This document shows, piece after piece, positions 18,933 through 29,228 of a stretch of 64,000 nucleotides of DNA. This stretch comes from an uncultured Bacteroidales bacterium. Its GTDB lineage: Bacteria > Bacteroidota > Bacteroidia > Bacteroidales > Bacteroidaceae. Location: the NCBI GenBank assembly GCA_949297215.1, contig CASFRV010000002.1:62001-126000 (forward strand), written 5' to 3'. Position 1 is the first letter of the stretch, and each line of letters opens with the position of its first letter. Below the pieces are notes generated by a model that was not told the origin of the DNA, made no database searches, and was given only the letters and a program-made list of their open reading frames with translations. Made by a program: the position numbers and the translations under genes.

Positions 18933-21746
18933 ATGAACACCCAAGATATATCCCGCCTCAGCTCAGCCTTGAAGCAAGCCTTCGCATGGAGCCACCACGT
19001 GCCCGAAGCCGAAGCGCTGTCCTACAAGGAAAAACTCGTCGACATACGCCGCGGCCTGAAAAAAATACAGTACGCGCTGGCCGAGCAATGCTCTGCCGCA
19101 GCTTTCGGCGAGAGCCAGATGGGCAAATCGTACCTCGTGAGCGCCCTGCTCTCCACCCCCGACCGTCCCTTCCGCGTGACCGACGGCACGGCGGCCTACA
19201 ATTTCCTAAACGACATCAACCCCAGCCTGCCCGGCTCCACCATCGAGGCCACAGGCGTCGTCACGCGCTTCACCACCCGCCTGCGCGAGGGCGAAGTGCC
19301 GCCGGGCAGCGTCCGCGTGCGCCTGCTGACGGTGACCGACATCGTGCTCATCCTGTGCGAGGCCTACTATAACCAGACCGACTACAACACCGCCCACATT
19401 CCGTCCTCCGAGGCGCTCAACCTCCGGCTGGGCAACATACACCCTTCGGGCGGCGACGAGGGGCACCGCCTGCTGGGCGAAGACGACGTGGCCGACATAC
19501 ACGAATATCTCAAAACGAACGGCATCATCAAGAAGTGCGGCACGCTCGAAGCGTCCAACTATTTCAACTTCCTGCTCACCAACGTGGAGCGCCTGGACGA
19601 CACACAGATCAAAGACGTCGTCAAGCTCCTCTGGAACGGCAACGAACACATCAGCCGCCTGTTCGACGACCTGCTCGCCGCCTACGAAATGCTCGGTTTC
19701 AGCGAAACGGTCTACGTCGAGTTTGACGCCGTGCTGCGCCGCTACGGCACCCTGCTCGACGTGACGCGCCTGAACGAAATGTACCGCGCGCCCGAGGTGG
19801 TGGGCAGCGACTACCGCCCCACGGCGCGCGTCGCCCTGCCCGGCGGCCGGCCCGCCATCGAGATGAAGAAGTCGTTCCTCAGCGCCCTCACCGCCGAACT
19901 GACCTTCGCCGTACCGGCTGAACAGACAGCCGGGCGCCCCTTCCTCGAAAAGCTCGACCTGCTCGATTTCCCCGGCGCACGGCGGCCCGAAAACACGCGC
20001 GAGGACAAACTGGCCGAGGGCAACAACCTCTCCATCGTGCTGCGCCGCGGCAAGGTGTCTTATCTGTTCAACAAATATTCGGCTGCCAAACGCATCAACA
20101 CGCTGCTCTTCTGCCACAACAACAACCAGTCGGCCGAATGCACCATGGGTGGCCTGCTGGGCGAATGGGTGACGCGCAACGTCGGCGCGGGCAAGACCGA
20201 GCGCGAGGCCTTCGTACGCCGCGCGGGGCTGGCTCCGCTGTTTGTCGTCTGCACGTGGTTCAACAAAGACCTGGACTACCAGGACGAAAAGCCGGGCGAC
20301 CCCGACAGCCTCTCCATCCGTTGGAAGCGACGCTTCGGCACCGTGCTCGAAACCGAGGTGCTCAAATCGGCCGGCGACGCCACCCACTGGTTCAACCGCT
20401 GGACCGACTCTTCGCCCGCCTTCAACAACCTCTACCTGTTGCGCGATTTCAAATATTCGCGCGCCATCTTCAAAGGCTACGACCCCGAAAAGGGCTCGGC
20501 CGAGACCGAGCTCATCCGTCCTGAGGCTTTCCCCGATTTTATGGAGAGGCTGAAAGACTCTTTCCTGACCGACCGCTTCGTCCAGGCCCATTTCGCCTCC
20601 CCCGTCACCGCGTGGGACGAGGCCGCCTCGCCACGGATGGACGGAACGTCAGCCATCATCGACAGCCTGAACCGTCTGGCTCCCAACGTAACGGCGGCCC
20701 GTGACGAAAAGTTCGGTAAAGACCTGGCTGCCCTCCGTCGCGAGCTGAACCTGCTCCTCGAATCCTACTATCATCCCGACTCGGGCGACGACCAGATCAA
20801 GCAGGCCAAGCGGCAGGCGGGACAGGCCTGCCTGCAACTCGACTGCTGCAACGGCGCCGACCCCTATTTCTTCGGCTACTTCACCGACTGCATGATGCTC
20901 CCCGAAGCCGACGTCTACGAGATCGCCCACCGCATCCTTTTCGGCTTCGAAGACCAGAAGCCCATGAGCAGTGCCGAGGCTGGCATCTTCATGTCGGCCG
21001 GGCTCTCGTCCGAAGCCTCGCGGCAAGACAACATCGAACGGCTTTGCGACTACCTCGGCGTCGACACAGAAGAGGAGTGCCGCGATGCACTGGCTGAGCG
21101 CGACGTCGACATCGAGGTGCTTCTCTCACAAGACAAGATGCAGCACGGCAGCACCGACACACTCGTGGAAACCATCGAACACTATTGGCTCGAAACTTTC
21201 CTGCCCGCCCACTGCGTCGAGGCCGTCAAGGACCGCCTGCCCTGCGTGACGGCCATCCTGGCCAACTTGCGCGCTGTCTACGTGCTGGCCGGCATGCGCA
21301 AACGATTGACGGCACACGTCAAGAGCTACCTGAACGAGTTTCGCCGCGACGTGGCCGTAGGGCTCGTGGCCGACAGCCTCGCCATGCAGCTCAACGCCTT
21401 CACCTGCTCCTTCGGCTTCGATTTCATTCCCGACGAAGAGCGGAAGAACATCCTGGCAAAAAATGCAGAGCTGCGCCTCAACCTCGACGAGCACCTGCTC
21501 TGCGACGAAGAGCCGCTCGAAGGGGTCAAACTGCTCGAAAGCCTGGCCCACCAGCGCGAGCTGCTCGGTGCCGACGGCTTCAGCAACCAGAGCCGCGAGG
21601 TGCTCATGCGCTTCCCCCAGTACCGCTCCTTCTGGCGCTGGGAGCAGCAGCTCAAGGTGGGCTACCTCTACGCCTGCCACCTGCCCGATTATGACATCGC
21701 TGCCAACAACGAACTGAAAATCATCCTCCACTCATTAAAACCATAG
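18933..21746 (+). CDS. SrfC-like P-loop NTPase
   Basis: A 937-residue protein with a helical N-terminus and a dynamin/septin-like P-loop, G59-ESQMGKS (AFGESQMGKSYLVSALL), resembling the conserved start of SrfC proteins. The likely Walker B/switch DFPG is at D345 (LDLLDFPGARRP), unusually far from the P-loop because of a helical insert. The C-terminal half is helical. It begins 54 bases after the SrfB-like gene and ends 2 bases before the next. SrfB and SrfC are neighbours in enterobacteria, so the pair is probably one functional unit. The substrate is unknown. Confidence 0.75.
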   Translation: MNTQDISRLSSALKQAFAWSHHVPEAEALSYKEKLVDIRRGLKKIQYALAEQCSAAAFGESQMGKSYLVSALLSTPDRPFRVTDGTAAYNFLNDINPSLPGSTIEATGVVTRFTTRLREGEVPPGSVRVRLLTVTDIVLILCEAYYNQTDYNTAHIPSSEALNLRLGNIHPSGGDEGHRLLGEDDVADIHEYLKTNGIIKKCGTLEASNYFNFLLTNVERLDDTQIKDVVKLLWNGNEHISRLFDDLLAAYEMLGFSETVYVEFDAVLRRYGTLLDVTRLNEMYRAPEVVGSDYRPTARVALPGGRPAIEMKKSFLSALTAELTFAVPAEQTAGRPFLEKLDLLDFPGARRPENTREDKLAEGNNLSIVLRRGKVSYLFNKYSAAKRINTLLFCHNNNQSAECTMGGLLGEWVTRNVGAGKTEREAFVRRAGLAPLFVVCTWFNKDLDYQDEKPGDPDSLSIRWKRRFGTVLETEVLKSAGDATHWFNRWTDSSPAFNNLYLLRDFKYSRAIFKGYDPEKGSAETELIRPEAFPDFMERLKDSFLTDRFVQAHFASPVTAWDEAASPRMDGTSAIIDSLNRLAPNVTAARDEKFGKDLAALRRELNLLLESYYHPDSGDDQIKQAKRQAGQACLQLDCCNGADPYFFGYFTDCMMLPEADVYEIAHRILFGFEDQKPMSSAEAGIFMSAGLSSEASRQDNIERLCDYLGVDTEEECRDALAERDVDIEVLLSQDKMQHGSTDTLVETIEHYWLETFLPAHCVEAVKDRLPCVTAILANLRAVYVLAGMRKRLTAHVKSYLNEFRRDVAVGLVADSLAMQLNAFTCSFGFDFIPDEERKNILAKNAELRLNLDEHLLCDEEPLEGVKLLESLAHQRELLGADGFSNQSREVLMRFPQYRSFWRWEQQLKVGYLYACHLPDYDIAANNELKIILHSLKP

Positions 21747-21748
21747 CC

Positions 21749-24526
21749 ATGAGTAACGTCAAGGGAAAAGCAAAGCTTTGCTCCGTCAAACTGGGAGCTT
21801 TCAATATCGAGAACGTCAACGGTTCGCCCGTCTACAATCGTTTTACCGACTACGAGCGCATCCTCACGCGCTGCTTCCCACAGGCTGAATATGCCCGCCT
21901 GCTGGCCGAGCCCGTAGTCGACGCCGGCAAGGCCGAAATCGAATGGTTCGCCCCTCCCGGCGAAGAAGCGCCCGCCACGCTCACATCGCTCAAGGGCACC
22001 CCCGACTACGACCGCTACGCCCGCCTGCGCAACCAGGCCCTGACCGACCTGCACCGTGTGGCTGCCGAAACAGGCGACGCAGGGGTGCGCGCCTATCTGG
22101 AAAGCGCCCTTCGCCTTGACGGCACCGACTATATGGACGACGTCACCTTCTGCTACGACGGACAAGTGACCCTCTGCACCTGGGGCATGCGCCTGCTGCC
22201 CAACCGACGCCAGGGGGCCATCGTCATCACCGACGGGGTCAAGGATCACCGCACCCACACCGTGACCTACCGCATCGAGGGACAGGGCGAAATCCGCGGG
22301 ACGGCCACCAGCTTCCTGCGCCGCCACGGCCACCGGCTGCAAGGGCCCACCGACATCCCCGAGATAGTTCCCGCGCCCCACTACGCTTTCGAGCGTTGGG
22401 AACCCATGGCCCCGCAAGGCAAGGACGTCACGTCCGACCTCACGTTTACGGCCGTATGCGTCCACGACGGCTCCTGCCGCGTCACGTTCGCCGCCGGCGA
22501 AGGCGGCCGCCTCGACGGAACGCTCGAGCTCGACCGCCACGTGGGCGATGCCCTCACGGCAGCCGACTTCCCCACACCCGTCCCCGACGAAGGCCGCGAG
22601 TTTGCGGGCTGGTCGGTCGATCCCGCCGGCCTCGTGCTCAACGGCGACCTGAGCATCACAGCCTCCTTCCGCCCCACACCACCGTCTCCTCCGCCTCCCC
22701 CTCCCACGTGGCACGTCCGCTTCGAAACGGGGGAGCAGGGAAGCTTCCGCGGCCCCGACGGCAAACCCACCCATTGCTACGAGATGGACGTAACGGCGGG
22801 CGAGGCCATCCCCATGGGCTCGCTCCCTCCCATCAAGCCCGGCAAGAAGCTTCAATTCACCGGGTGGGACGCCGACCCCACCGCCCCCCTCACGGGCGAC
22901 ACCATATTCCACGCCCGCTACGAGAAGAAGCCGTCGTGGTGGCAACGCATGCGCGAGCGGGGCTGCCTCAAATGGCTGCTCTGGTTCCTGCTCTTCCTGC
23001 TGCTCCTCCTCTTACTCTGGTTCCTGCTCGACAACTGTAAGGGCTGCGAGGGCAAGGATGACCCAAGTGAAAACAAACAAGAAAAGAGAGAAAGAAAAAA
23101 GAATGTAAGAGACACGATTACTTATATTCCAGCAGTACGCCCCATCGAACCGTCTGATTCCATTGTCATCAACCCGGACGGGCCTGACTATTTGGCTGGT
23201 GCCGTCAACATCTTTTTCGAAGACGAGAACGCCGACCTCAACGCCTTTATCAAAGACTTCCGCCGGCTCTACTCCGACACGGAACGCTATCAACTCGACT
23301 ACGACGACTATGTGAAGCGCATCACCATCTACTTCCCTCCCGAGGATCGCACCGAGCTCGAAGCCCGCGTCGAACGCGAACTGGGCCAGAAGCACAAATT
23401 CATCATGGTGGACGAATGGGTCGTCACGCAGATGAATCATTCCGTCCCCAATGGTAACCCCTCGCCGAGTAGCAGTAGCGCCGGGTGGCATCTGCGCGCC
23501 GTCAACGCCCCGCAGGCCTGGCAGATCTCGCGCGGCAGCTCCGACATCACCGTGGCCGTCGTCGACGACGGCTGCGACGTCAACCACAGCATGTTCCGCG
23601 GCAAGATTGTCAGCCCATACAACGTCTACACCAGGTCTGACAAGCTCGATCCGACGGAGCACGGTACACACGTGGCAGGCCTCGCCGCAGGCCTCGGTGG
23701 CACGCACGAGGGCGTCTCTGGCATCGCGCCGGGCTGCAAAATCATGCCTATTCAAGTATTTCAGAACGAAATGAGCCCTCTTTCGGCAGAAATCAGTGGC
23801 ATCGCCTACGCCATCCATCAGGGTGCAGACGTTATCAATGTTTCCATGGGGCCGCCCATGTCTATGTTCAACATATTCCCCATACCCGTTCAAGAAAACC
23901 TCTCGCAAAACGCGTTTAAAAAAATGGAATGGGTATGGAAAAAAGTCGTGAGCATGGCCGAACGCAATAACGTCGTCATAGTCTTCTCATCGGGCAACGA
24001 CCGGGTGGTCAGCCGCCTCAACCCACAGAACCGCACGGGCGTGGCGCTCTGCGTCACGGCCATTGACCCTTCGTTCAAAAAGGCCAGCTTCTCCAACTTC
24101 GGCACAGGGTCGATGATTACCGCCCCGGGTGTCGACATCCTCAGCTCCTTCCCGGGCAACAGCTACGGCGTGTTCGAAGGCACCTCCCAAGCCGCACCCA
24201 TCGTGTCGGGAGCCGTCGCCCTTTTGAAGAGCGTCAAGCCCGGCCTCACGGGCAAGCAGATCATCTCCATCCTCCAACAGTCGGGCCGCGAGGTGGTGCC
24301 GGGCATCGGCCCCCTCTTGCAGGTGGACCGCGCCTTGCAGCTGGCCCGCGACGGCAAGCTCCCCGCCGAGGCTGAACCCCGGCCCGATGCTCCCGCAGAG
24401 ACCGGGCCCGGCCCGCAGCCGCGCGACGGGAACGAAGACGAGTATGCTGCCATACGCAGAGAGATAGCCCGCTACAAGCAAAAGATCAAAGAACTCGAAA
24501 GCCGCCTGCCTGAAAACCAACATTAG
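21749..24526 (+). CDS. Membrane-anchored subtilisin-like serine protease with beta-grasp repeats
   Basis: A 925-residue protein without an N-terminal signal peptide. Residues 1-170 are of unknown fold. Residues about 170-400 hold two or three copies of a Listeria-Bacteroides (InlB B-type) repeat, for example EGREFAGWSVDP and GKKLQFTGWDADP. A strong membrane segment lies at about 408-429 (LKWLLWFLLFLLLLLLLWFL). After a linker comes an S8 subtilase with D606 (VAVVDDG), H638 (EHGTHVAG) and S813 (EGTSQAAP), all intact. The C-terminus is a short coiled coil (YKQKIKELESR). The central membrane segment puts the repeats and the protease on opposite sides of the inner membrane. It may cleave proteins on a signal from its NTPase neighbours. 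Confidence 0.85.
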   Translation: MSNVKGKAKLCSVKLGAFNIENVNGSPVYNRFTDYERILTRCFPQAEYARLLAEPVVDAGKAEIEWFAPPGEEAPATLTSLKGTPDYDRYARLRNQALTDLHRVAAETGDAGVRAYLESALRLDGTDYMDDVTFCYDGQVTLCTWGMRLLPNRRQGAIVITDGVKDHRTHTVTYRIEGQGEIRGTATSFLRRHGHRLQGPTDIPEIVPAPHYAFERWEPMAPQGKDVTSDLTFTAVCVHDGSCRVTFAAGEGGRLDGTLELDRHVGDALTAADFPTPVPDEGREFAGWSVDPAGLVLNGDLSITASFRPTPPSPPPPPPTWHVRFETGEQGSFRGPDGKPTHCYEMDVTAGEAIPMGSLPPIKPGKKLQFTGWDADPTAPLTGDTIFHARYEKKPSWWQRMRERGCLKWLLWFLLFLLLLLLLWFLLDNCKGCEGKDDPSENKQEKRERKKNVRDTITYIPAVRPIEPSDSIVINPDGPDYLAGAVNIFFEDENADLNAFIKDFRRLYSDTERYQLDYDDYVKRITIYFPPEDRTELEARVERELGQKHKFIMVDEWVVTQMNHSVPNGNPSPSSSSAGWHLRAVNAPQAWQISRGSSDITVAVVDDGCDVNHSMFRGKIVSPYNVYTRSDKLDPTEHGTHVAGLAAGLGGTHEGVSGIAPGCKIMPIQVFQNEMSPLSAEISGIAYAIHQGADVINVSMGPPMSMFNIFPIPVQENLSQNAFKKMEWVWKKVVSMAERNNVVIVFSSGNDRVVSRLNPQNRTGVALCVTAIDPSFKKASFSNFGTGSMITAPGVDILSSFPGNSYGVFEGTSQAAPIVSGAVALLKSVKPGLTGKQIISILQQSGREVVPGIGPLLQVDRALQLARDGKLPAEAEPRPDAPAETGPGPQPRDGNEDEYAAIRREIARYKQKIKELESRLPENQH

Positions 24527-24559
24527 ACCGGCGGCCACACACAACGCCCATTCATCGTT

Positions 24560-25495
24560 ATGAAACAACCCCTTTTCACTTTTGGTTTCGTGCTTTCGGT
24601 CATCGTCCTGATGGCCTATGCTTTCGTGGCCTTCCTCGGCATGGTCTATTGGGCCAAGGGCGCCCTCCTCGTCCCCCTCGTCTCCACCCTTGGTTTCCTG
24701 GCCGTCGTTGTCCTCATGGTGCAGTGGCTATGTCGGGCCAAAGCCTCGCGCTGGCGCCGCATGCGCCAGTTGGGTCAGGCCATGGCAGGCACGTTCCTGG
24801 CCATCGTCTTTTTCCTCTCGATGCTGCCGTTCAGCAACTTCCTGAACGTCTGGAAGCATCAGGAAGAACTGCTCGACGACTTTGAGCAAACCATCGCCAG
24901 CGCCGAGGAGCTCGACGCCGCCTACGAGCAATACGTCGACAGCCGCGTCGAACGCTACCGCCTGCGCCTTGAAACCGTCGCCTCGCCGGGCGGACAGCGA
25001 AGCAACCCCACCGAGTATGCAACACTCGTGGGCGACGCCGCGGGTTCCACCGACGCTGAGAAAATCGACAACCTCTGCGCCAGCCTGCGCCGCCACCTCC
25101 TGCCCGCGTCCGACTCCACGGCCACGGCTTTCCACGCCTGGCTCGACGACATGAAGGGCATCAGTGTGTGGAACGTCGGCCTGCCTGCCAACATCAAGAC
25201 GCTCTACGACGAGGTGAACAGCCGCACCGAGAGCTACCGCAGCCTGTCGGCCCAAGAGCGCTCCTTCAAAGGCGAGCCCTACGAGCCGTTCGCCTACGCT
25301 TCGTTCGGGCAGCACAGCGACCGCCTCACGGCCATCTACCGCGAGCTGCCCCTGCCGCCGTCGTTCCTTGCTGTGCTGCTCGCATTGCTCACGGCCGCCG
25401 TCGCCCTCCTGCCCTACTGGGTCACGCAAAAGCCCATCTCCATCGTTGTCAACTCCTCCGACAAACAAAAAGACTCCGAATCACCCTATGAATGA
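24560..25495 (+). CDS. Polytopic membrane protein of cluster 1, unknown function
   Basis: A 311-residue protein with three membrane segments in the first 100 residues (FGFVLSVIVLMAYAFVAFLG, LLVPLVSTLGFLAVVVLMVQWL, AMAGTFLAIVFFLSMLPF), a helical soluble region (about 105-265) and one C-terminal segment (FLAVLLALLTAAVALLPYWV). I do not recognise the family. Its stop overlaps the start of the GTPase gene by 8 bases, so the two are probably translated together and may form a membrane complex. Confidence 0.8.
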   Translation: MKQPLFTFGFVLSVIVLMAYAFVAFLGMVYWAKGALLVPLVSTLGFLAVVVLMVQWLCRAKASRWRRMRQLGQAMAGTFLAIVFFLSMLPFSNFLNVWKHQEELLDDFEQTIASAEELDAAYEQYVDSRVERYRLRLETVASPGGQRSNPTEYATLVGDAAGSTDAEKIDNLCASLRRHLLPASDSTATAFHAWLDDMKGISVWNVGLPANIKTLYDEVNSRTESYRSLSAQERSFKGEPYEPFAYASFGQHSDRLTAIYRELPLPPSFLAVLLALLTAAVALLPYWVTQKPISIVVNSSDKQKDSESPYE

Positions 25496-27143
25496 CCGTA
25501 AAGAAAAGATACTGAAAGCCTGCAACGGCGGCATCCCCCTGCAAAGCCTGCTCAACTATATCGAGCACGGCGACGTCACCCTGATGGAACTCGTCGGTGC
25601 CGGCCTCAGCGAAGAGCGACAGGCCGGCCTGCGGCAGCTCATGGCCGCCGGCGAGGACAAGATGTGGGCCGACGTAAAGGCCGCCCCCACCGTAGCAGCC
25701 TGCCGCCGCTACATGCAGACCTTTCCCGGCGGGCGCTACGCCGGGCTGTGCGCCCAGCTCATTGTCGAGCTCGACGAGAAGGGATGGACAGCGGCCTGCC
25801 AGGCAGGCACACAGGAGGCCTTTGACGGCTATCTGAACGACTTCCCCTACGGCCGCCACGCCGACGACTGCCGCGCGCGCCTCGACGACCTGCCTTGGAT
25901 GGCTGCGTGCCGCGCAGGCACCGTCGAGGCCTACGAGGCCTACCGCCGTCAATACCCCGGCCGCCACACCGCCGAAATAGACGCCGCCCTGCTCACCCTC
26001 AGCGACGATGCCGACTGGGCCCGCGCCCAGGCCACACAAGGCACGGCGGGCTACCGCAACTATCTCAACCTCCACCCCACGGGCAAGCACGTGGCCGAGG
26101 CGCAGGCCGCCATCGAGGCGGGAGCCGGCCGCGAACTCATACTCGAAGGCCTCAGCCACGATCCCAACGCCTACGGCGCCTTCGCCTTGCAGACGGCCGT
26201 GGGCCGGGGTGTCATCTCGCGCGCCGACCTCGGCGCCTTTTTCGACCCGGAGGCGACCGACGCCATTCTCAACTTCCACAACAAGCAGCGCCTCCCCGGC
26301 GGTGTCACGCCCGAACGCCTGCAAGGAAGCTCCACCGAGTTTTATTTCTGGGGAACGCCCTCCTCGGGCAAGACGTGCGCTCTGGGCGCCCTGCTCAGCC
26401 GCGCCCGTCAGGAGGGACTGCTCGACATGCAGGAGTGTGGCGGCAAGCCCTACATGATGCAGCTGGCCAACATTTTCAGGAAGCAGGGCATCAGCACGCT
26501 CCCCGAGAGTACGAGCAACGACACCATCCAGGAAATGGTGATCCGCCTGCGCGACGACAAGGAGAAATACCACCGCATGACGCTCATCGACCTGGCCGGC
26601 GAGGTTTTCCGCGCCGCGCTGCTCAAAAGCACGGGCGGCATCATCGACGCCACCCTGCAAAAAACGCTCGACACAACGCTGGGCTATCTCAACAACGACG
26701 CCAACCAGAAGGTCCACTTCTTCGTTGTCGAATATGGCGCCCACGACCGCATGTGGGACGGCTACTCCATGCTCGACTACCTCGACAACATGCTCATCTA
26801 CCTGCGCAAGCAGAACATCATCCGCAAGTCGACGATCGGCATCTACGTCGTCGTGACGAAATGCGACAAGATTTCGCCCCTCCCCGCCGAGCGGCCCAAG
26901 CTGGCGTTCGACTATGTGCAGGAAGAGCTCCGCTCCTTCTGGAACGTGCTCAACGAAACCTGCCGCAATGCGGGCATCAGCGAGCCCAAGGTGCTCTCCT
27001 TCTCCGTGGGGCACGTCCTGGCGCAGGACCTCTGCCGCTTCGACGGGAGCGATACGGCCAAAATCATCGACAAGCTGCTGGCCAAGACGCGCCCCGAGAA
27101 GAATGGCTTTTTCGATAAGGTCAAAGGCGCATTGGAAAGCTGA
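25488..27143 (+). CDS. GTPase with N-terminal W-A-Y-P helical repeats
   Basis: A 551-residue protein starting at ATG 25488, inside the upstream stop overlap. Residues about 60-220 contain about four copies of a roughly 35-residue helical repeat of the form W..A...GT..AY..Y...YP.G.H..(D/E)A. The GTPase-like domain follows: P-loop G289-TPSSGKT296, switch D368-LAG (LIDLAGEVF) and base-specificity motif T457-KCD460 (VVTKCDKIS). This layout, a repeat sensor fused to a Ras-like or double-GTPase-type domain, is known from predicted NTP-dependent conflict systems. It probably acts as a switch on the membrane proteins encoded on either side. Confidence 0.8.
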   Translation: MNDRKEKILKACNGGIPLQSLLNYIEHGDVTLMELVGAGLSEERQAGLRQLMAAGEDKMWADVKAAPTVAACRRYMQTFPGGRYAGLCAQLIVELDEKGWTAACQAGTQEAFDGYLNDFPYGRHADDCRARLDDLPWMAACRAGTVEAYEAYRRQYPGRHTAEIDAALLTLSDDADWARAQATQGTAGYRNYLNLHPTGKHVAEAQAAIEAGAGRELILEGLSHDPNAYGAFALQTAVGRGVISRADLGAFFDPEATDAILNFHNKQRLPGGVTPERLQGSSTEFYFWGTPSSGKTCALGALLSRARQEGLLDMQECGGKPYMMQLANIFRKQGISTLPESTSNDTIQEMVIRLRDDKEKYHRMTLIDLAGEVFRAALLKSTGGIIDATLQKTLDTTLGYLNNDANQKVHFFVVEYGAHDRMWDGYSMLDYLDNMLIYLRKQNIIRKSTIGIYVVVTKCDKISPLPAERPKLAFDYVQEELRSFWNVLNETCRNAGISEPKVLSFSVGHVLAQDLCRFDGSDTAKIIDKLLAKTRPEKNGFFDKVKGALES

Positions 27144-27178
27144 AGCAAACACCATCCACCCAAGAAACAAAATAGCAT

Positions 27179-29149
27179 ATGACTTCCCCCACAGACAATA
27201 TCCGCGTGGCCCTCTACGGCCAGTACGGCAACGACACACGATACGAGTTCACGTGGCCCGAACCCTTCAACCCGCTCGACACGACCGGCCGCTTCCAGTG
27301 GCTCCGTTCCTTCACCGACCCGCGGTTGCTCCGCCAGTTTCCCGGGGCCGGGCGGTGCCATCTGCTCTGGTCGACGGCCGACGGGTTCTACTACGGCCTC
27401 TGCACGCTCCAACCCGACGACCCGCGCGGGGGCTGCGCCCTCACGGCGCTCTTCACGGGCCACCACGTCTTCACCGACGGCCGTACGGCGGTGGCCTGCC
27501 TCGAAGCGCTCCACCGCCTGCTCGTTGTCGAGGGCGTGCGCGACGCCGCGCAGGTAGAGGCCTGCCTCGCCGCCCAGCTCAGCCCCCGCACGCTGGCACA
27601 GGCCGCGCCCACACCGGCACCCGCCGCCCCAAAGGTGACCATAGGCTACCGCGCCTACAACACCGAGGCCGAGCTCGCCGAGCTCCTCGCCTTCCGACGC
27701 CAAAAGACCCACGAGCTCTACAACTACGTCGTGCTCGTCGAGGGCCGTTGCGCCCCCGCGGCAGGAACGCCCGGCGCCCCCGTGCGCATTGCCGACCCGC
27801 TCACGCGGCAGTACGCCATCGTGGCCGACGACCCCGCCACCACGCAGCTCTCGACCACGTCTGCCATGCAGGGCAGCGAGCTCACCGTCACCTACCGCAA
27901 GGCAGGCTATCAGGACGTCGTGCGCCACCACCGCGTGGGCACCCCCGACGCCATCGCCGCCTACGACGGCGCCCTCATACGCATCCGCCCGGCAGCCACT
28001 GCGAATGCGTCGTTCGGCATGCGCCTGCCCGTCGTGGCCGTGGCCAAGGGCAGCCACACGCCCCTGACCGGCTGCTGGGTCGAAGTGGACGGCATGCGCT
28101 GCCCCACGGCCGAAATCACCGTCACCGAGACGCAAAAGGCCGCCGGCCTCACCCTGCACGTAAAGGTGGGCGCCACCTATTATAAAACCGTCGAAACAAC
28201 CGTCAACGCAGCCACCGCCACGAACGGGCAGACGCTCACCGTCGAGCTTCAGCCCCAGCAGGGCGGCGCCACCCTCACCACCCGTCTCTTCGGCCTCGAC
28301 TGGACGGCCACGCGCGAGCTCGACCAGCCCACCATAGCCCGCATTGCCAAGGAAGCACCGGGGGCCGGCTACACCGTCGAGACCGATCCGAGGAACAAGG
28401 GCGGTGTCATGATCTATCCCACCCCGGCCTATGCCCGCAGCAACGGGAAGAAGCCTGCCGGGAAAACGAGCCCCTGGCTCTGGGTGGCCCTGGGCGAAGG
28501 CCTGCTCATCCTGCTGCTCGCCGCCGCCCTCGTGCTGCCGCGCCTTACGGCCGACAAGAAGGAAGGGCTGCCCGCCCCTGCCGAGAGCGAACAGACGGAA
28601 ACACCGCTCGAAGGCTCCGAAACGACCGACCCCGGCGCCCCCATCAGCGACAACACGAACCAACTGCTCTACGACGAGGTGAAGCAAAATCTGCTCTACT
28701 TCCACGACGAACAGAAGTGGGACGACAACATGTTCGACGCCACGCGGCGCAACCTGGAAACGCTCTATTTCCAAAAGGACGAGGACCCCACGGCCCGCGA
28801 GCTCCTCTCGTTGATAGAAGGAGACGTCATCTCCATTTACTATGGGGATGCGTGCTCCAAAGACCTCCGCTTCATCATCGAAAAGAAGGTGAACGACGAG
28901 AGCTTCGACAACTTTATCGACAGATTGGAGAGCCAGATCAAGAATTGGGACAGAGAACGTCAGAAAGATGAAACCGAGGCAGCCTTTCTTCTGAAACACC
29001 CCACGCCTGCTCCCAAGCAAGAGCAGCCGAAAGCGCAGGAAACAAAGCCCTCCAAGCCCAAAGCCAAGGCTGCCACACAGAAATCTAAATCCAAAACGCA
29101 GAAAAAGGGCGCGACGACCGATGCTCCCGCCGGCCGTCCCCACTCCTGA
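27179..29149 (+). CDS. Bitopic membrane protein, possible GTPase-associated partner
   Basis: A 656-residue protein 35 bases after the GTPase gene. Residues 1-130 form an alpha/beta region (VALYGQYGND, FQWLRSFTDPRLL, HLLWSTADGFYYGLCTLQPDD) that may be a GTPase-associated N-terminal domain. The middle (about 270-370) is beta-rich with an Ig- or carboxypeptidase-regulatory-like stretch (TPLTGCWVEVDG). One membrane segment lies at about 430-455 (LWVALGEGLLILLLAAALVLP). The remainder is charged and helical, ending in a Lys/Ala/Pro-rich tail. I do not recognise an enzyme. Position and topology suggest it links the cytoplasmic GTPase to the envelope. Confidence 0.7.
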   Translation: MTSPTDNIRVALYGQYGNDTRYEFTWPEPFNPLDTTGRFQWLRSFTDPRLLRQFPGAGRCHLLWSTADGFYYGLCTLQPDDPRGGCALTALFTGHHVFTDGRTAVACLEALHRLLVVEGVRDAAQVEACLAAQLSPRTLAQAAPTPAPAAPKVTIGYRAYNTEAELAELLAFRRQKTHELYNYVVLVEGRCAPAAGTPGAPVRIADPLTRQYAIVADDPATTQLSTTSAMQGSELTVTYRKAGYQDVVRHHRVGTPDAIAAYDGALIRIRPAATANASFGMRLPVVAVAKGSHTPLTGCWVEVDGMRCPTAEITVTETQKAAGLTLHVKVGATYYKTVETTVNAATATNGQTLTVELQPQQGGATLTTRLFGLDWTATRELDQPTIARIAKEAPGAGYTVETDPRNKGGVMIYPTPAYARSNGKKPAGKTSPWLWVALGEGLLILLLAAALVLPRLTADKKEGLPAPAESEQTETPLEGSETTDPGAPISDNTNQLLYDEVKQNLLYFHDEQKWDDNMFDATRRNLETLYFQKDEDPTARELLSLIEGDVISIYYGDACSKDLRFIIEKKVNDESFDNFIDRLESQIKNWDRERQKDETEAAFLLKHPTPAPKQEQPKAQETKPSKPKAKAATQKSKSKTQKKGATTDAPAGRPHS

Positions 29150-29228
29150 CCATCGCCCACGCACGGTCGCAGCTTAACACGCCCACGGAGCAAGGCATAG
29201 CCGCAACCGCCCGTACCCACCGGCCACG

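Noticed and set aside
15795..21746. Complete SrfABC operon
   Set aside because: No srfA-like gene is found beside the SrfB- and SrfC-like genes.
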